DNA of 64,000 nt, taken from assembly GCF_021991835.1 (NCBI RefSeq), contig NZ_JAHDAU010000003.1:329194-393193 (forward strand). Reading direction: 5' to 3'. This DNA is from Polaribacter sargassicola. Its GTDB lineage: Bacteria; Bacteroidota; Bacteroidia; Flavobacteriales; Flavobacteriaceae. Shown here piece by piece: positions 1 to 9,291 of the stretch. The position numbers and the translations under genes are program-made. Positions within the stretch are counted from its first letter, which is position 1. Each line of letters opens with the position of its first letter. The notes under the pieces were generated by a model. That model did not search any database. It worked only from the letters and a program-made list of their open reading frames with translations, and had not been told where the DNA came from.

Positions 1-2217
1 TTGAGGTGTTACTGCATTTAAACCAGAAATTTGCATTGTTACATTACCATCTGAATTTATTGTTGACGGACTAAATGTAACATCTGCTCCTGCAGGTTGA
101 CCTGTTGCTGATAAAACTACATTTTCTGTAAAACCATTTATAAAATCAAAATTTAAATTATAACTTAAAGTTTCATTTTCCGTATTACAAGTAATTTGAG
201 AACCTGTTGTATTTTCCATTATAAAAGTTGGCTCTGTAGAGTTAATTGTAAAATTTGTGCTACTTACATTATAAAAAATATTGTCCGCAGCCTCTATCAT
301 TATTCTTGCAGAAGATGTTGCATTATTAGGTATTACAATTTCTTCTGTACCATCGTTTGGTGTATTAGACTTAATTGTAATAGGAAACGTTAAACCTCCG
401 TCTATTGATAATTTAATATTTACTGTAGCACAATTAATAGGAGCAATATCTGTAGACCCCTTAACCCAGTTTATTGTTTGTACAGAACCTACATCCCAAG
501 TAACTGCAGAACTCGGAGTTGAAACAGTAAAAGGAATAGCATCTGTTACAGAAACAATCATATCATCTCTTGCTGTACTTCCTCCTCCAGCATTATTATC
601 TCTCACTAAAAAAGAAAAACTTAAATCTCTCTCTACAGAAGGTAAAACCTCCCAAGTAGAAGATATATTACCTGCGATAACAGTTGCTAAATCTGGCATA
701 TATCGTTCTGGTGATGTTTTTGATGGCAAAGATCTAAACATAGGACCTACCGAATTTGTACTTTCTGGAGGCATTGCTCCAACTTCGTTATCTAATTGCT
801 CCCAATTATAAGTTAAACTAGATAACCCGTCTACATCTGTTGCTATACCTGATAACTTAAATGGTGTAGACTTAGGTATAATATAATCAGAACCCGCATT
901 AGCAACCGGAGCTGTATTATTTGTATCTGTTAAAACAGCACAGCTACCAGAAGACTCAATAACACTCCAAATTTGAGCAATACTTACTGCGTGAAAATAA
1001 TCATCGCTATTTCCATCTAAATTTCCTTCTTCAACATTTGGAGAACAAATACCTGCATATCCCATAATGGTAGATCCACTACCTGGCTCTACAGCCGTAG
1101 AACTTGTTCTGTTACAATCATTATTTTGGGTATGTGTTGCACCAAATTGATGCCCTAATTCATGCGCTACTAAATCTATATCATAAGGATCTCCGACAGG
1201 AGAACCCAAACCGGTTACCCCTCTTGCTTTTTGGCCAGTAACACAAACAACACCTAAACCTGCTAAACCAGATAACTGACCACCAGAAGTACTAAATACA
1301 TGGCCAACATCATAATTTGCATCTCCTATCTGAGCATCGCAAATTGTTTGAACCTGATTTATTAAAGTATTTGGGTCTGCATCAGACATTCCATCTAAAT
1401 CTGCATCTAAAAAAATAATTTTATCATTATCATCTACAATAACCAATTTTATAGCTAAATCTTTTTCAAAAACACCATTAATTCTTGTAATAGATGTATT
1501 CATTGCAGATAAAATAGCTTCTTTTTTTACAGAATCAGAAGCATCATCATCTATATTTTGTTGTTCTTCACCTAAATGAAAATCTGCATATTCTCCTGTA
1601 CAAGCTAATGCCAATCTGTATGTTCTTAACTTTCCATCATCTGCGTTATTTGTAAAATCAGAAATAGTAACCTCTTTTTCTACTGAAGATTCTATCTCAC
1701 ATTTAAAATCATCATCAACCTTACTTAAACTGCTTTTTTGATAAACTATCAAGTCTTGATTATCCTTAGAATAAGGGTCCATATATAATGTTCCTTTATT
1801 ACCTGAAAAAACAACCGCATGAAAACCATCTGTACCTATACTAATTTTAGCTATTGCCGTTGGATCATCTATTCCTTGGGCAGAATACGATTTAATATTA
1901 GGAAATTTAGCCTGCAAACCTTCTTCAAAATTAGAGGTTTCTTTTACATTAAATTTAGATAAAGTTCCGTCTGCATTTGGTAATTCTATTATTTGATTCT
2001 GACTTTTAGATTGTTGTTTTAAATTCTTTGAAAATGAATTTACATCTAAAGACAAAATTTGATAATCTGATGGAAAATGCTTTTTTTGATAAATATCTTT
2101 CTTTTGAAAATGATAATTTGCTTTATCAACTTTATTCCATATTTGTTGAGACATAAGACTATTAACACTAAAAAAAAGAGTAATTATTAATAGAAAAAAG
2201 GGTGATTTATTTCTCAT
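1..2217 (-). CDS. Secreted reprolysin-type zinc metallopeptidase (C-terminal part outside window)
   Basis: The frame is open from an ATG at 2217 to the window edge (739 codons) and the gene continues leftwards, so the C-terminus is not visible. It starts with a basic, hydrophobic signal peptide ending near residue 24 (SLMSQQ). The zinc site HELGHQFGATH is at residues 352-362, an HExxHxxGxxH metzincin motif, followed by a Met-turn (STIMGY, Met385). This fits the M12B/reprolysin-like secreted proteases common in Flavobacteriia. After the catalytic domain come Ig/PKD-like segments (from about residue 440, with APVANAGSDY). Such proteins usually end in a T9SS sorting domain, but that end is not in the window. 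It is likely exported and degrades extracellular protein. The gene is divergent from lipB. Confidence 0.85.
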   Translation of the reverse strand, partial: MRNKSPFFLLIITLFFSVNSLMSQQIWNKVDKANYHFQKKDIYQKKHFPSDYQILSLDVNSFSKNLKQQSKSQNQIIELPNADGTLSKFNVKETSNFEEGLQAKFPNIKSYSAQGIDDPTAIAKISIGTDGFHAVVFSGNKGTLYMDPYSKDNQDLIVYQKSSLSKVDDDFKCEIESSVEKEVTISDFTNNADDGKLRTYRLALACTGEYADFHLGEEQQNIDDDASDSVKKEAILSAMNTSITRINGVFEKDLAIKLVIVDDNDKIIFLDADLDGMSDADPNTLINQVQTICDAQIGDANYDVGHVFSTSGGQLSGLAGLGVVCVTGQKARGVTGLGSPVGDPYDIDLVAHELGHQFGATHTQNNDCNRTSSTAVEPGSGSTIMGYAGICSPNVEEGNLDGNSDDYFHAVSIAQIWSVIESSGSCAVLTDTNNTAPVANAGSDYIIPKSTPFKLSGIATDVDGLSSLTYNWEQLDNEVGAMPPESTNSVGPMFRSLPSKTSPERYMPDLATVIAGNISSTWEVLPSVERDLSFSFLVRDNNAGGGSTARDDMIVSVTDAIPFTVSTPSSAVTWDVGSVQTINWVKGSTDIAPINCATVNIKLSIDGGLTFPITIKSNTPNDGTEEIVIPNNATSSARIMIEAADNIFYNVSSTNFTINSTEPTFIMENTTGSQITCNTENETLSYNLNFDFINGFTENVVLSATGQPAGADVTFSPSTINSDGNVTMQISGLNAVTPQ

Positions 2218-2249
2218 AAAATGATATTAAAAATATAAATATGTGGTCT

Positions 2250-2278
2250 CAAATATAACGATTTATTTACCTTTGCAA
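2250..2278 (-). promoter_or_regulatory. Promoter for the metallopeptidase gene
   Basis: On the minus strand, TTG (2278-2276) is followed after 18 nt by TATATTTG (2257-2250). This matches the Bacteroidota housekeeping sigma pattern of a -33 TTG and a -7 TAnnTTTG. It lies about 33 nt before the start codon at 2217. It interlocks with the lipB -7 box on the other strand. Confidence 0.55.
2268..2275 (+). promoter_or_regulatory. -7 box of the lipB promoter
   Basis: TACCTTTG matches the Bacteroidota -7 consensus TAnnTTTG and ends only 11 nt before the lipB ATG at 2287. The 5' leader would therefore be only a few nucleotides long. I see no clear -33 TTG at the usual distance. Confidence 0.5.
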
Positions 2279-2286
2279 TTGATATT

Positions 2287-2994
2287 ATGAACAGAAAAAT
2301 ACTACTTTCAGATTTAGGAAATAAAGACTACAAAGAAACTTGGGATTTTCAGTCTGATTTACTGCAAAAAATTGTTGATGTAAAAATTAACAATAGAAGA
2401 AATAATTTACAACAACCTACTAACAATCATTTTTTATTTGTAGAGCATCCTCATGTGTATACTTTAGGAAAAAGTGGAGATTTAAACAACTTATTACTAA
2501 ACGAAAAACAGCTTGCAGAAAAAGGGGCTACTTTTTATAAAATAAATCGTGGTGGAGATATTACATACCACGGACCGGGACAAATTGTAGGTTATCCTAT
2601 TTTGGATTTAGAGAATTTTTTTACTGATATTCATAAATATCTACGTTTCTTAGAAGAAGCTATTATTTTAACTATTGCAGAATATGGTATAAAAGGTACA
2701 AGAAGCGAAGGCGAAACTGGTGTTTGGTTAGATATTGGCACTCCGTTTGCTCGTAAAATTTGCGCTATGGGAATCCGATCTTCTCGCTGGGTAACAATGC
2801 ATGGTTTTGCTTTAAACGCAAATGCTAATTTGGGTTATTTTGATAATATTATTCCGTGTGGAATTAAAGGAAAAGCTGTTACTTCTATGGAAGCAGAATT
2901 GAACAAAAAAGTTGATTTAGAAGAGGTAAAACAAAAAATTTTGAAGCATTTTAAAACGCTGTTTGAAGTTGAAGAATTTATTGTGTCACTATAA
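2287..2994 (+). CDS. lipB: Lipoyl(octanoyl) transferase LipB
   Basis: This 235-residue protein transfers octanoate from acyl carrier protein to the lipoyl domains of 2-oxoacid dehydrogenases and GcvH, in the cytoplasm. The family signatures are present: EHPHVYTLGKSGD near residue 57, the hallmark RGGDITYHGPGQIVGYP near residues 89-105, and the C-terminal catalytic region with PCGIKGKAVTSM, which supplies the active-site Cys and Lys. The length is normal for the family. The gene stands alone, divergent from the metallopeptidase and convergent with the nucleoid-associated protein gene, with a strong terminator right after its stop codon. Confidence 0.96.
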   Translation: MNRKILLSDLGNKDYKETWDFQSDLLQKIVDVKINNRRNNLQQPTNNHFLFVEHPHVYTLGKSGDLNNLLLNEKQLAEKGATFYKINRGGDITYHGPGQIVGYPILDLENFFTDIHKYLRFLEEAIILTIAEYGIKGTRSEGETGVWLDIGTPFARKICAMGIRSSRWVTMHGFALNANANLGYFDNIIPCGIKGKAVTSMEAELNKKVDLEEVKQKILKHFKTLFEVEEFIVSL

Positions 2995-3024
2995 AAAAAA
3001 TCCTGCTTTTGCAGGATTTTTTTT
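2993..3024. terminator. Bidirectional intrinsic terminator
   Basis: A perfect 8-bp stem AATCCTGC/GCAGGATT with a TTTT loop is flanked by an A-run on the left and a T-run on the right. It can therefore stop lipB (plus) and the convergent gene at 3034 (minus). Confidence 0.9.
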
Positions 3025-3033
3025 ATCTAAAAT

Positions 3034-4089
3034 TTATTTTTCTTCGTTAAAATATACTTTGTAATATTTCATTTTCTTTTCTTCATCATAACCTCTTTCT
3101 AAATATTCTGATGCTGCTTCTGGTGCATCTACATCTAATTTTATATTGATGTTGGTATCTAACTTAATTTCTGTTTTTAATTTGTTTTTTTCTTTCTTTA
3201 AAACAACACCAGAAACATCAAAATTATTTCTAACCAAAACATCGTTTAAATTTTCAAAATGTTTTTTGTATTCGTCAAATTGTTCTTTATGCTTATCATC
3301 TTCAAAAACCTCATCTTTAAACGTAGCATAATCTACAGATTCGTTTTCCTTAAAATAATCTACGGTATTTGCTAAAAAATTACCTTGCTCATGCATACCT
3401 AATTCTGGCTTTATTACTTCTTCAGAAAACTCTTTACACATCTCTAAATAATTTTGTGTATGAGAGTTATAATCATCTGCTAGCTTAACAGATAAAAAGT
3501 TTTTACTCCAATATTGTGCATCGTAATTATTATTATCTACAGAAAAAACAACGGTTCCTTCTTCATCAGAAGTGTTTAAAATTAAGCAACCTTTATCTAA
3601 TCTTTTTGTTGAAATTCCTTTTTGAACTACAACATCAAAACTCTCATTGTCATCTAAATAAGTTTGAAAAAAGTCTACTTTATTTTCAATTTTAAAAATA
3701 CCTACGGCTTCTGTTAATACATCTTTATATTCTATACCTTCTATAAAAACAACTAGCACATCGCCAGTTTTTATTTGTGCAGAATTAGATTGTTCAAACA
3801 AATGGTTTACAATGCTTTTAGAATATTCTACAAAACTTTCTTCTTCTTTAAAAATTTCTGATGTAAACTTATTTAATTCGTTTAAACGAATATCTTCATG
3901 ATTTGTAAAACGGTAACTTTGTGTTAAAGAACCAAAAGGTTTTAATAAAAACCCTTTCATTAAATCGTAACTTTCTTGATCAAAACGAATTAAATCTTCA
4001 GAAAAAACATTTTGCCCGCTGTTAAATTTATTGGCTACTTTATGTAAAATACATTTGGTTATTTCTGCTCTAGTTTTTTTAATCATCAT
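3034..4089 (-). CDS. Nucleoid-associated protein of the NdpA/37-kDa family
   Basis: This 351-residue cytoplasmic protein resembles the nucleoid-associated NdpA/YejK family (PF04245). It has the N-terminal KCILHKVANKF segment, a central acidic region, and the lysine-rich KKEKNKLKTEIKLD stretch towards the C-terminus. In gammaproteobacteria these proteins bind the nucleoid; the role in Bacteroidota is not well defined. Two ATGs sit in tandem at the start (4089 and 4086) and I cannot choose between them. The gene lies between rnhB and lipB, separated from rnhB by a structured repeat element. The assignment rests on overall resemblance rather than on a catalytic motif. Confidence 0.75.
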   Translation of the reverse strand: MMIKKTRAEITKCILHKVANKFNSGQNVFSEDLIRFDQESYDLMKGFLLKPFGSLTQSYRFTNHEDIRLNELNKFTSEIFKEEESFVEYSKSIVNHLFEQSNSAQIKTGDVLVVFIEGIEYKDVLTEAVGIFKIENKVDFFQTYLDDNESFDVVVQKGISTKRLDKGCLILNTSDEEGTVVFSVDNNNYDAQYWSKNFLSVKLADDYNSHTQNYLEMCKEFSEEVIKPELGMHEQGNFLANTVDYFKENESVDYATFKDEVFEDDKHKEQFDEYKKHFENLNDVLVRNNFDVSGVVLKKEKNKLKTEIKLDTNINIKLDVDAPEAASEYLERGYDEEKKMKYYKVYFNEEK

Positions 4090-4165
4090 TTTAAATTTTG
4101 GAGCGTAAAAATAGTTGAACTTTTTAAATAATTAGAAATTAATCTGTAAAGTTTATAAACAAGCC

Positions 4166-4246
4166 TAGCCCTGATTGAACGGTTTGTTTGAGCTCTTTTT
4201 TGGCTTTTTAGACAAAAAAAGCGAGTAGTGAAAGCAGGAAATAGCT
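4166..4246. repeat. Dispersed structured repeat, copy A
   Basis: A hairpin-forming element begins about 10 nt downstream of the rnhB stop codon. Its core at 4173-4235 (GATTGAACGGTTTGTTTGAG ... AAAAAAAGCGAGTAGTGAAAGC) is nearly identical to the core of copy B at 18330-18388. Outer arms TAGC.CCTG (4166-4173) and CAGG...AGCT (4235-4246) can pair. From memory, similar elements are scattered through flavobacterial intergenic regions. It could be a mobile hairpin or a 3'-end structure. Confidence 0.7.
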
Positions 4247-4256
4247 TCTAAAAAAA

Positions 4257-4856
4257 TTACAAATCTAATTTTATTTGTTCTGGTAATAGTTTAAATGTTT
4301 TTCTGTGATAATCTGTTGCACCAAATTCTCTAATAGCATTTCTGTGCTCTTTGGTTGGATAACCTTTATTTTTTTGCCAATTATACATAGGAAATTCTTG
4401 ATGAATTTTTGCCATATATTCATCTCTATATGTTTTTGCCAATACAGAAGCTGCGGCAATACTTAGGTATTTTGCATCGCCTTTTACAATGGTTTTGTGC
4501 GGAATTTCTTTATAATTTTTAAATTTATTTCCGTCTACAATAATAAATTCTGGCTCTAATTTTAGCATTTCTATAGATCTGTGCATACCTGTTATAGATG
4601 CTTGCAAAACATTAATTTTATCTATTTCTTCTTGCCAAACAAACGAAACTCCAAAAGCAAGAGCATTTTGCTCTATAAAAGGGCGCAATAAATCTCTTTT
4701 TTTTTCTGATAATTGTTTAGAATCGTTTAAAAACGGATGGGTAAAATCTTTGGGTAAAATTACTGCCGCAGCTACTACCGGACCAGATAAACAGCCTCTG
4801 CCCGCTTCATCTGTACCTGCCTCTAAAGTAAAACCACTAAAATTGGATGCTAACAT
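4257..4856 (-). CDS. rnhB: Ribonuclease HII
   Basis: This 199-residue enzyme cleaves the RNA strand of RNA-DNA hybrids and removes single ribonucleotides from DNA. The signature [20 protein letters not shown] (from residue 13) carries the catalytic Asp-Glu pair. Further family blocks are IIVDGNKF and [24 protein letters not shown] near residues 125-150, with the third and fourth acidic residues. The length is typical. It starts at the ATG at 4856 and is divergent from the porin gene; a structured repeat follows its stop codon. Confidence 0.95.
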   Translation of the reverse strand: MLASNFSGFTLEAGTDEAGRGCLSGPVVAAAVILPKDFTHPFLNDSKQLSEKKRDLLRPFIEQNALAFGVSFVWQEEIDKINVLQASITGMHRSIEMLKLEPEFIIVDGNKFKNYKEIPHKTIVKGDAKYLSIAAASVLAKTYRDEYMAKIHQEFPMYNWQKNKGYPTKEHRNAIREFGATDYHRKTFKLLPEQIKLDL

Positions 4857-4937
4857 ATTGCAAAGAAATGAAATCTTTTTAATTTTAATTAACAGATATC
4901 CTCATAATTATTCACAACAATTTCCGTTTAATTATTT

Positions 4938-4945
4938 TACATTTG
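4938..4945 (+). promoter_or_regulatory. -7 box of the porin gene promoter
   Basis: TACATTTG fits the TAnnTTTG consensus and ends 16 nt before the start codon at 4961. No clear -33 TTG is visible. Confidence 0.45.
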
Positions 4946-4960
4946 CGATTGTTATAGTTT

Positions 4961-6916
4961 ATGATGAATACATTAAAATTTTTTCTTTTTTTATCTCTTA
5001 TATTAAGTTTTAATACTGCTTTTTCTCAAAGAGAACTTAACAGTGGGATAATGAATGTAAATGCTACTGCTAACGACTCTATTAATTCTGGAGAAAAAAA
5101 GATTATTTTATCTGGGAAAACAAAATATACAGATTACAAAATTTTTTCTCACCAAGGAGACACCACTTATATTGATACTACTTTATCTATAAAAAAAGAT
5201 TATAAGTTTAATTATTTAAGAACTGATAATTTTGAACTTTTAGATTTTCATAACCAAGGACAAACCTTTACTAATTTAGGGTATGATTTTAGCAATGTAA
5301 AACTTTTTCCGGATATTGGTTTTACAGCAAAACAATTTAGTTATTTAGATATTGATGAAATAAAATATTACGAAGTACCAACACCTACTACAGAAATAAC
5401 TTACAGAACAGGTTTACAACAAGGGCAAGTTGTTGATGCAATTTTTACCGTAAATTTTTCTAAAAGATTAAACGTAGCAATGTCTTACAAAGGTTTACGT
5501 TCTTTAGGTGCTTACAGAAGATCTTTATCTAGTAATGGTAATTTTAGAAGTAGTTTCCATTATATAACCAAAGAAGGACAATATCAAATTCGAGGACATT
5601 TTACTTCTCAAGACTTTTTTAATCAAGAAAGCGGTGGTTTACCTGATACAGAAATAGAAAAGTTTGAAAGTAATGACCCTGATTACACAACAAGATCTTA
5701 TTTAGATGTTAATTTAGATGATGCAGAAAATCAATTTGATTCTGGTAGAATGTACATAGAACATAGTTACAAACTAGTTGCTAGTAAAGATACTATTAAC
5801 AAAAAAGATTTTAGTAATTTAAAAATCGGGCATGTTTTAACGAATGAATCTAAGACTTATGAGTTTATACAAACAACAGAAACAACCGATATTTTTGGAG
5901 AAATAAATGATGCTGATGCAAATGACAAAAAAGCAAAAAGCACTATTTTTAATAACGAATTTAATTTAGAATTTAACTCTAAATATGTTCTTGGTAAATT
6001 TAAAGCAAAAACAAATCTTACCAAATACACTTACGGCTACGATACTATTTTAAACAGTAACAGTACTATTGATAAAATTAAATTAAAAGGAGGTGCAATT
6101 TCTTTTGGTGCAGATTGGAATGCCAAAATTAAAAACTTTAAATTAAATGCAGATGTATCTATAACACCTGGTAATAGTAGATTATCTGGTAACTTTTTAA
6201 AAGGCGAAGCTGTATATGAAAAAGACAGTGTTTTAAGTGTTAAAGCCAGCTTATTACTAAGTTCTAAATCTCCTAATTTTAACACCTTATTACACCAAAG
6301 TGAATATGATGATTACAATTGGCAAAACAACTTTAGTAATATAAATACTAGAGATTTAGGTTTTGTACTTTCTTCTAATTGGATAAATGCAACACTAAAT
6401 TTTACCAATATAGATAATTACACTTATTTTAGTGAAAACAACAAACCTCTTCAGTTTGATGGCCAAATTGTCTATTTAAAATTAAAAGCTAATAAAGAAT
6501 TTAAATATAAAAAGTTTGCTTTAGATAATACAGTAATGTATCAAAATGTAAGTAGCGGTAGTTCTGTTTTTAGAGTACCAGAAATCGTTTCAAGAAATAC
6601 TTTCTATTATCAAGACTATTGGTTTAAAGGAAAACCTATGTTAGTAAATATTGGTGCTACATTAAAATATTTTACAAAGTATAAAATGAATGCTTACAAT
6701 CCTTTATTAGCAGAATTTACTTTACAAAACACACAAGAAATTGGTTTTCCTTCTTTAGATGTTTTCTTTAATGCACAAGTAAGAAGAACGCGTTTATTTT
6801 TTAAGATTGATAATGTAACTTCTAGCATTACTCCTAAAAATTATTATTCGGCACCAAATTATCCATATAGAGACTTTACGATTCGTTTTGGTTTAGTTTG
6901 GAACTGGTTTATATAG
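4961..6916 (+). CDS. Putative outer-membrane porin
   Basis: This 651-residue protein has a cleavable signal peptide (residues 1-22, ending NTAFSQ). The rest is rich in alternating aromatic/polar strands, ending in an outer-membrane type strand (RFGLVWNWFI). It resembles the Bacteroidota putative porin family (PF14121), which forms a beta-barrel in the outer membrane, probably for solute uptake. The transported substrate cannot be told from sequence. Two adjacent ATGs (4961, 4964) are both possible starts. A small membrane protein gene follows 11 nt downstream and may be co-transcribed. Confidence 0.8.
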   Translation: MMNTLKFFLFLSLILSFNTAFSQRELNSGIMNVNATANDSINSGEKKIILSGKTKYTDYKIFSHQGDTTYIDTTLSIKKDYKFNYLRTDNFELLDFHNQGQTFTNLGYDFSNVKLFPDIGFTAKQFSYLDIDEIKYYEVPTPTTEITYRTGLQQGQVVDAIFTVNFSKRLNVAMSYKGLRSLGAYRRSLSSNGNFRSSFHYITKEGQYQIRGHFTSQDFFNQESGGLPDTEIEKFESNDPDYTTRSYLDVNLDDAENQFDSGRMYIEHSYKLVASKDTINKKDFSNLKIGHVLTNESKTYEFIQTTETTDIFGEINDADANDKKAKSTIFNNEFNLEFNSKYVLGKFKAKTNLTKYTYGYDTILNSNSTIDKIKLKGGAISFGADWNAKIKNFKLNADVSITPGNSRLSGNFLKGEAVYEKDSVLSVKASLLLSSKSPNFNTLLHQSEYDDYNWQNNFSNINTRDLGFVLSSNWINATLNFTNIDNYTYFSENNKPLQFDGQIVYLKLKANKEFKYKKFALDNTVMYQNVSSGSSVFRVPEIVSRNTFYYQDYWFKGKPMLVNIGATLKYFTKYKMNAYNPLLAEFTLQNTQEIGFPSLDVFFNAQVRRTRLFFKIDNVTSSITPKNYYSAPNYPYRDFTIRFGLVWNWFI

Positions 6917-6927
6917 ATAATCTAAAC

Positions 6928-7182
6928 ATGATAAACCTACTTAAAAAGAATTGGAAAATTTTCTTATTTGCTAGTTTAACTTTAGGATTAGCACCTTTTA
7001 ATCCGCCACATATTGTTGGTAAAATTAACTGGATTTTAGGTGGAAATGCTTTTTCTGCAGAAAACGGAATGAAAACTGATGATTGGTTTGATGTTTTTGT
7101 ACACGGAAGTCCGTGGTTACTTTTATTAATTTCTATTGTTTTAAATCTTTTTGCATTAAAGACAAAAAACGGTCCAAAATAG
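6928..7182 (+). CDS. Small hypothetical membrane protein
   Basis: This 84-residue protein starts at the ATG at 6928. A longer in-frame form from a TTG at 6898 would overlap the porin gene and is less likely. There are two hydrophobic segments, at residues 9-25 (IFLFASLTLGLAPF) and about 60-76 (SPWLLLLISIVLNLFAL), separated by a segment with GKINWILGGNAFSAENGM. I recognise no known function, although similar small proteins occur in other flavobacteria. Its last 50 bases overlap the 3' end of the convergent acetyltransferase gene, so the two C-termini share DNA. Confidence 0.7.
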   Translation: MINLLKKNWKIFLFASLTLGLAPFNPPHIVGKINWILGGNAFSAENGMKTDDWFDVFVHGSPWLLLLISIVLNLFALKTKNGPK

Positions 7183-7585
7183 CACTACCAACTTTGCTTT
7201 TTTCTAGAAAACCTTGAGATTTATAAAAAGGAATTGCATTTGGGTCTGCAATTAATTCTATTGTTTTTACTTTAGTTTCTATTGCTTTTTCTACTGCGTG
7301 CGTTAATAACTTTTTCCCTTTTCCTTTACCTATAAAAAGAGGCAAAACAAACAACATTTCTAATTTAATTAAATCATCTTTAGGGTTATTTAACACATAA
7401 AAACCAACAGCCATTTTATCTGCCAAGATTTTGTATACGTTGCATGTTTGTATGGTTTTAGGTGTAACTGTTAAGTCTGATCGCCAACCTTCTATTAACT
7501 CACTAGAATAACCCCAATAAGCTTTGCTTTTTAAAGCAATATCTGTAAGGTTTTCAGCATCAGAAATAACTGCTTTAACAATCAC
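7133..7585 (-). CDS. GNAT-family N-acetyltransferase
   Basis: This 150-residue protein has the layout of GCN5-related acetyltransferases, which transfer an acetyl group from acetyl-CoA to an amine. The acetyl-CoA loop region is LPLFIGKGKGKKLLTHAVEKA (around residues 80-100), followed by IELIADPNAIPFYKSQGF near residues 108-125. The substrate is unknown. It starts at a GTG (7585), 4 nt after the nhaC stop codon, so it is probably translated in the same operon. Its 3' end overlaps the convergent gene ending at 7182 by 50 bp. Confidence 0.85.
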   Translation of the reverse strand: MIVKAVISDAENLTDIALKSKAYWGYSSELIEGWRSDLTVTPKTIQTCNVYKILADKMAVGFYVLNNPKDDLIKLEMLFVLPLFIGKGKGKKLLTHAVEKAIETKVKTIELIADPNAIPFYKSQGFLEKSKVGSAILDRFLSLMQKDLKQ

Positions 7586-7589
7586 TTTT

Positions 7590-9074
7590 TTATTTTTTTA
7601 CTAATTGCTTAATTTTAATATTAAAAGCAGCAAATATTAAAGTCATAAACGGACTTAACCAGTTAAAAATAGCATAGAAAAAGTATTCTGAAACAGAGAC
7701 TCCTAATACTCCAGATTGATAAGCTCCACAAGTATTCCAAGGGATTAAAACAGAAGTTACAGTACCAGAATCTTCTAAAGTTCTACTTAAATTTTCTGGC
7801 GCTAAGCCTTTATCTTCATAAGCTTTTTTAAACATTTTACCAGGCACTACAATTGCTAAATACTGGTCTGAAGCTGTTATATTTAAAGCTAAACAACTTG
7901 CTACTGTACTTGCAAATAAGCCAAAAATAGAAGATGCTAAACTTAACAAAGCTTTACTAATTCTTGCCAAAGCACCAATTGCATCCATAATTCCACCAAA
8001 TACCATTGCACAAATTATCAACCAAATTGTACCTAACATTCCGCTCATTCCTCCTGCAGAAAACAGGTCATTTAATTCTTCGCTAGTAGTTGTTACTGCA
8101 GAGTCTACCGTAATTGCATTCATAACCCCTTTATAAGCAGATTTTATAGTTATTGTATCTGCACCAGCAACATTCATTACTATTTCTGGTTGGGCAATTA
8201 TAGCTACTATACCAGCAAATAAAGTACCTACTAACAAAGCTACCAAAGGTTCTGTCTTTTTTATAATTAGAAAAATTACTGTTACAGGAACAATAAATAA
8301 CCAAGGCGAAATATTAAAAGCGGCATCTATTGCAGCTAATTTATCTGACACGTCTGGCGTACCTGTTGTTTCTATAGAAAAGCCAATAATTACAAAAATC
8401 AATAATGTAACTACAATTGTTGGTATGGTAGTTAATGACATATATTTAATATGCGTAAACAAATCTCCTCCAGCCATTGTAGGCGCAAGATTTGTTGTAT
8501 CGGACAATGGAGACATTTTATCACCAAAATAAGCCCCAGACAACACGGCTCCTGCTGTCATACCAGCAGAAATACCTAATGTATTACCAATACCAACTAA
8601 AGCAATACCAACTGTTGCAGAGGTTGTCCAAGAACTTCCGGTTGCTATAGATATAATTGCACAAATAATTACAGAAGCTGCTAGAAATATAGTTGGATTC
8701 AAAATTTGTAACCCATAATAAATCATAGAAGGAATAATACCACTTATTAACCAAGTTCCTGCTAGAGCACCAACCATTAATAATATTAAAATAGCTCCAG
8801 AAGTAGATTTTATATTTTCAGAAACCTCTTCCATCATTTGTTTATAAGAAACCTTATTCTTAAAACCAACAATTGCAGCTACTGCTGCACCCATTAATAA
8901 GATAAATTGATTACTACCACTTAAAGCATCATCTCCATAAATAAAAAAAACATTATAGAATAACATTGCAATTAATGCAAAAACAGGTATTAGAGCTTCC
9001 CAAATATTAAGTTCTTTATTTTCTATAATATTTTCGTCTTGCGGTTTTGTTGGTGTAATATTTTTACTCTCCAT
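7590..9074 (-). CDS. nhaC: NhaC-family Na+/H+ antiporter
   Basis: This 494-residue polytopic inner-membrane protein has about 11-12 hydrophobic segments. It carries NhaC/ArsB-superfamily blocks such as ATGSSWTTSATVGIALVGIG (about residues 145-164), GAYFGDKMSPLSDTTNLAP, and a C-terminal DSGTVTSVLIPWNTCGAYQS. Such proteins exchange Na+ for H+, and some members carry malate or lactate. A marine organism would use it for sodium homeostasis. It is followed at 4 nt by an acetyltransferase gene. Confidence 0.9.
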   Translation of the reverse strand: MESKNITPTKPQDENIIENKELNIWEALIPVFALIAMLFYNVFFIYGDDALSGSNQFILLMGAAVAAIVGFKNKVSYKQMMEEVSENIKSTSGAILILLMVGALAGTWLISGIIPSMIYYGLQILNPTIFLAASVIICAIISIATGSSWTTSATVGIALVGIGNTLGISAGMTAGAVLSGAYFGDKMSPLSDTTNLAPTMAGGDLFTHIKYMSLTTIPTIVVTLLIFVIIGFSIETTGTPDVSDKLAAIDAAFNISPWLFIVPVTVIFLIIKKTEPLVALLVGTLFAGIVAIIAQPEIVMNVAGADTITIKSAYKGVMNAITVDSAVTTTSEELNDLFSAGGMSGMLGTIWLIICAMVFGGIMDAIGALARISKALLSLASSIFGLFASTVASCLALNITASDQYLAIVVPGKMFKKAYEDKGLAPENLSRTLEDSGTVTSVLIPWNTCGAYQSGVLGVSVSEYFFYAIFNWLSPFMTLIFAAFNIKIKQLVKK

Positions 9075-9291
9075 ATAATTAAATTTTCATTCTGTAATGT
9101 TACGATATTACTAAGTTTTATACAAAATTGATTTAAGTAATTTATACTACATACTTTGTTTTTGTAACAATTTATTATTTTTATGTTCTCTTTTCTAAAA
9201 AATATTCTTTTCTTTCTAAAAGAAAAATCAACCTAAAGAAATAAAAAACATATTTTACTTGTGTTTTTATTCTAAATTAAGCAACCATCAA

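Noticed and set aside
281..811. A 176-codon plus-strand reading frame
   Set aside because: It lies wholly inside the metallopeptidase gene on the minus strand, which has a signal peptide and zinc motif; no independent start signal is seen.
6898..6927. Longer form of the small membrane protein starting at TTG 6898
   Set aside because: It overlaps the porin gene, uses a rare start and adds ten residues with no hydrophobic or family support; the ATG at 6928 is better.
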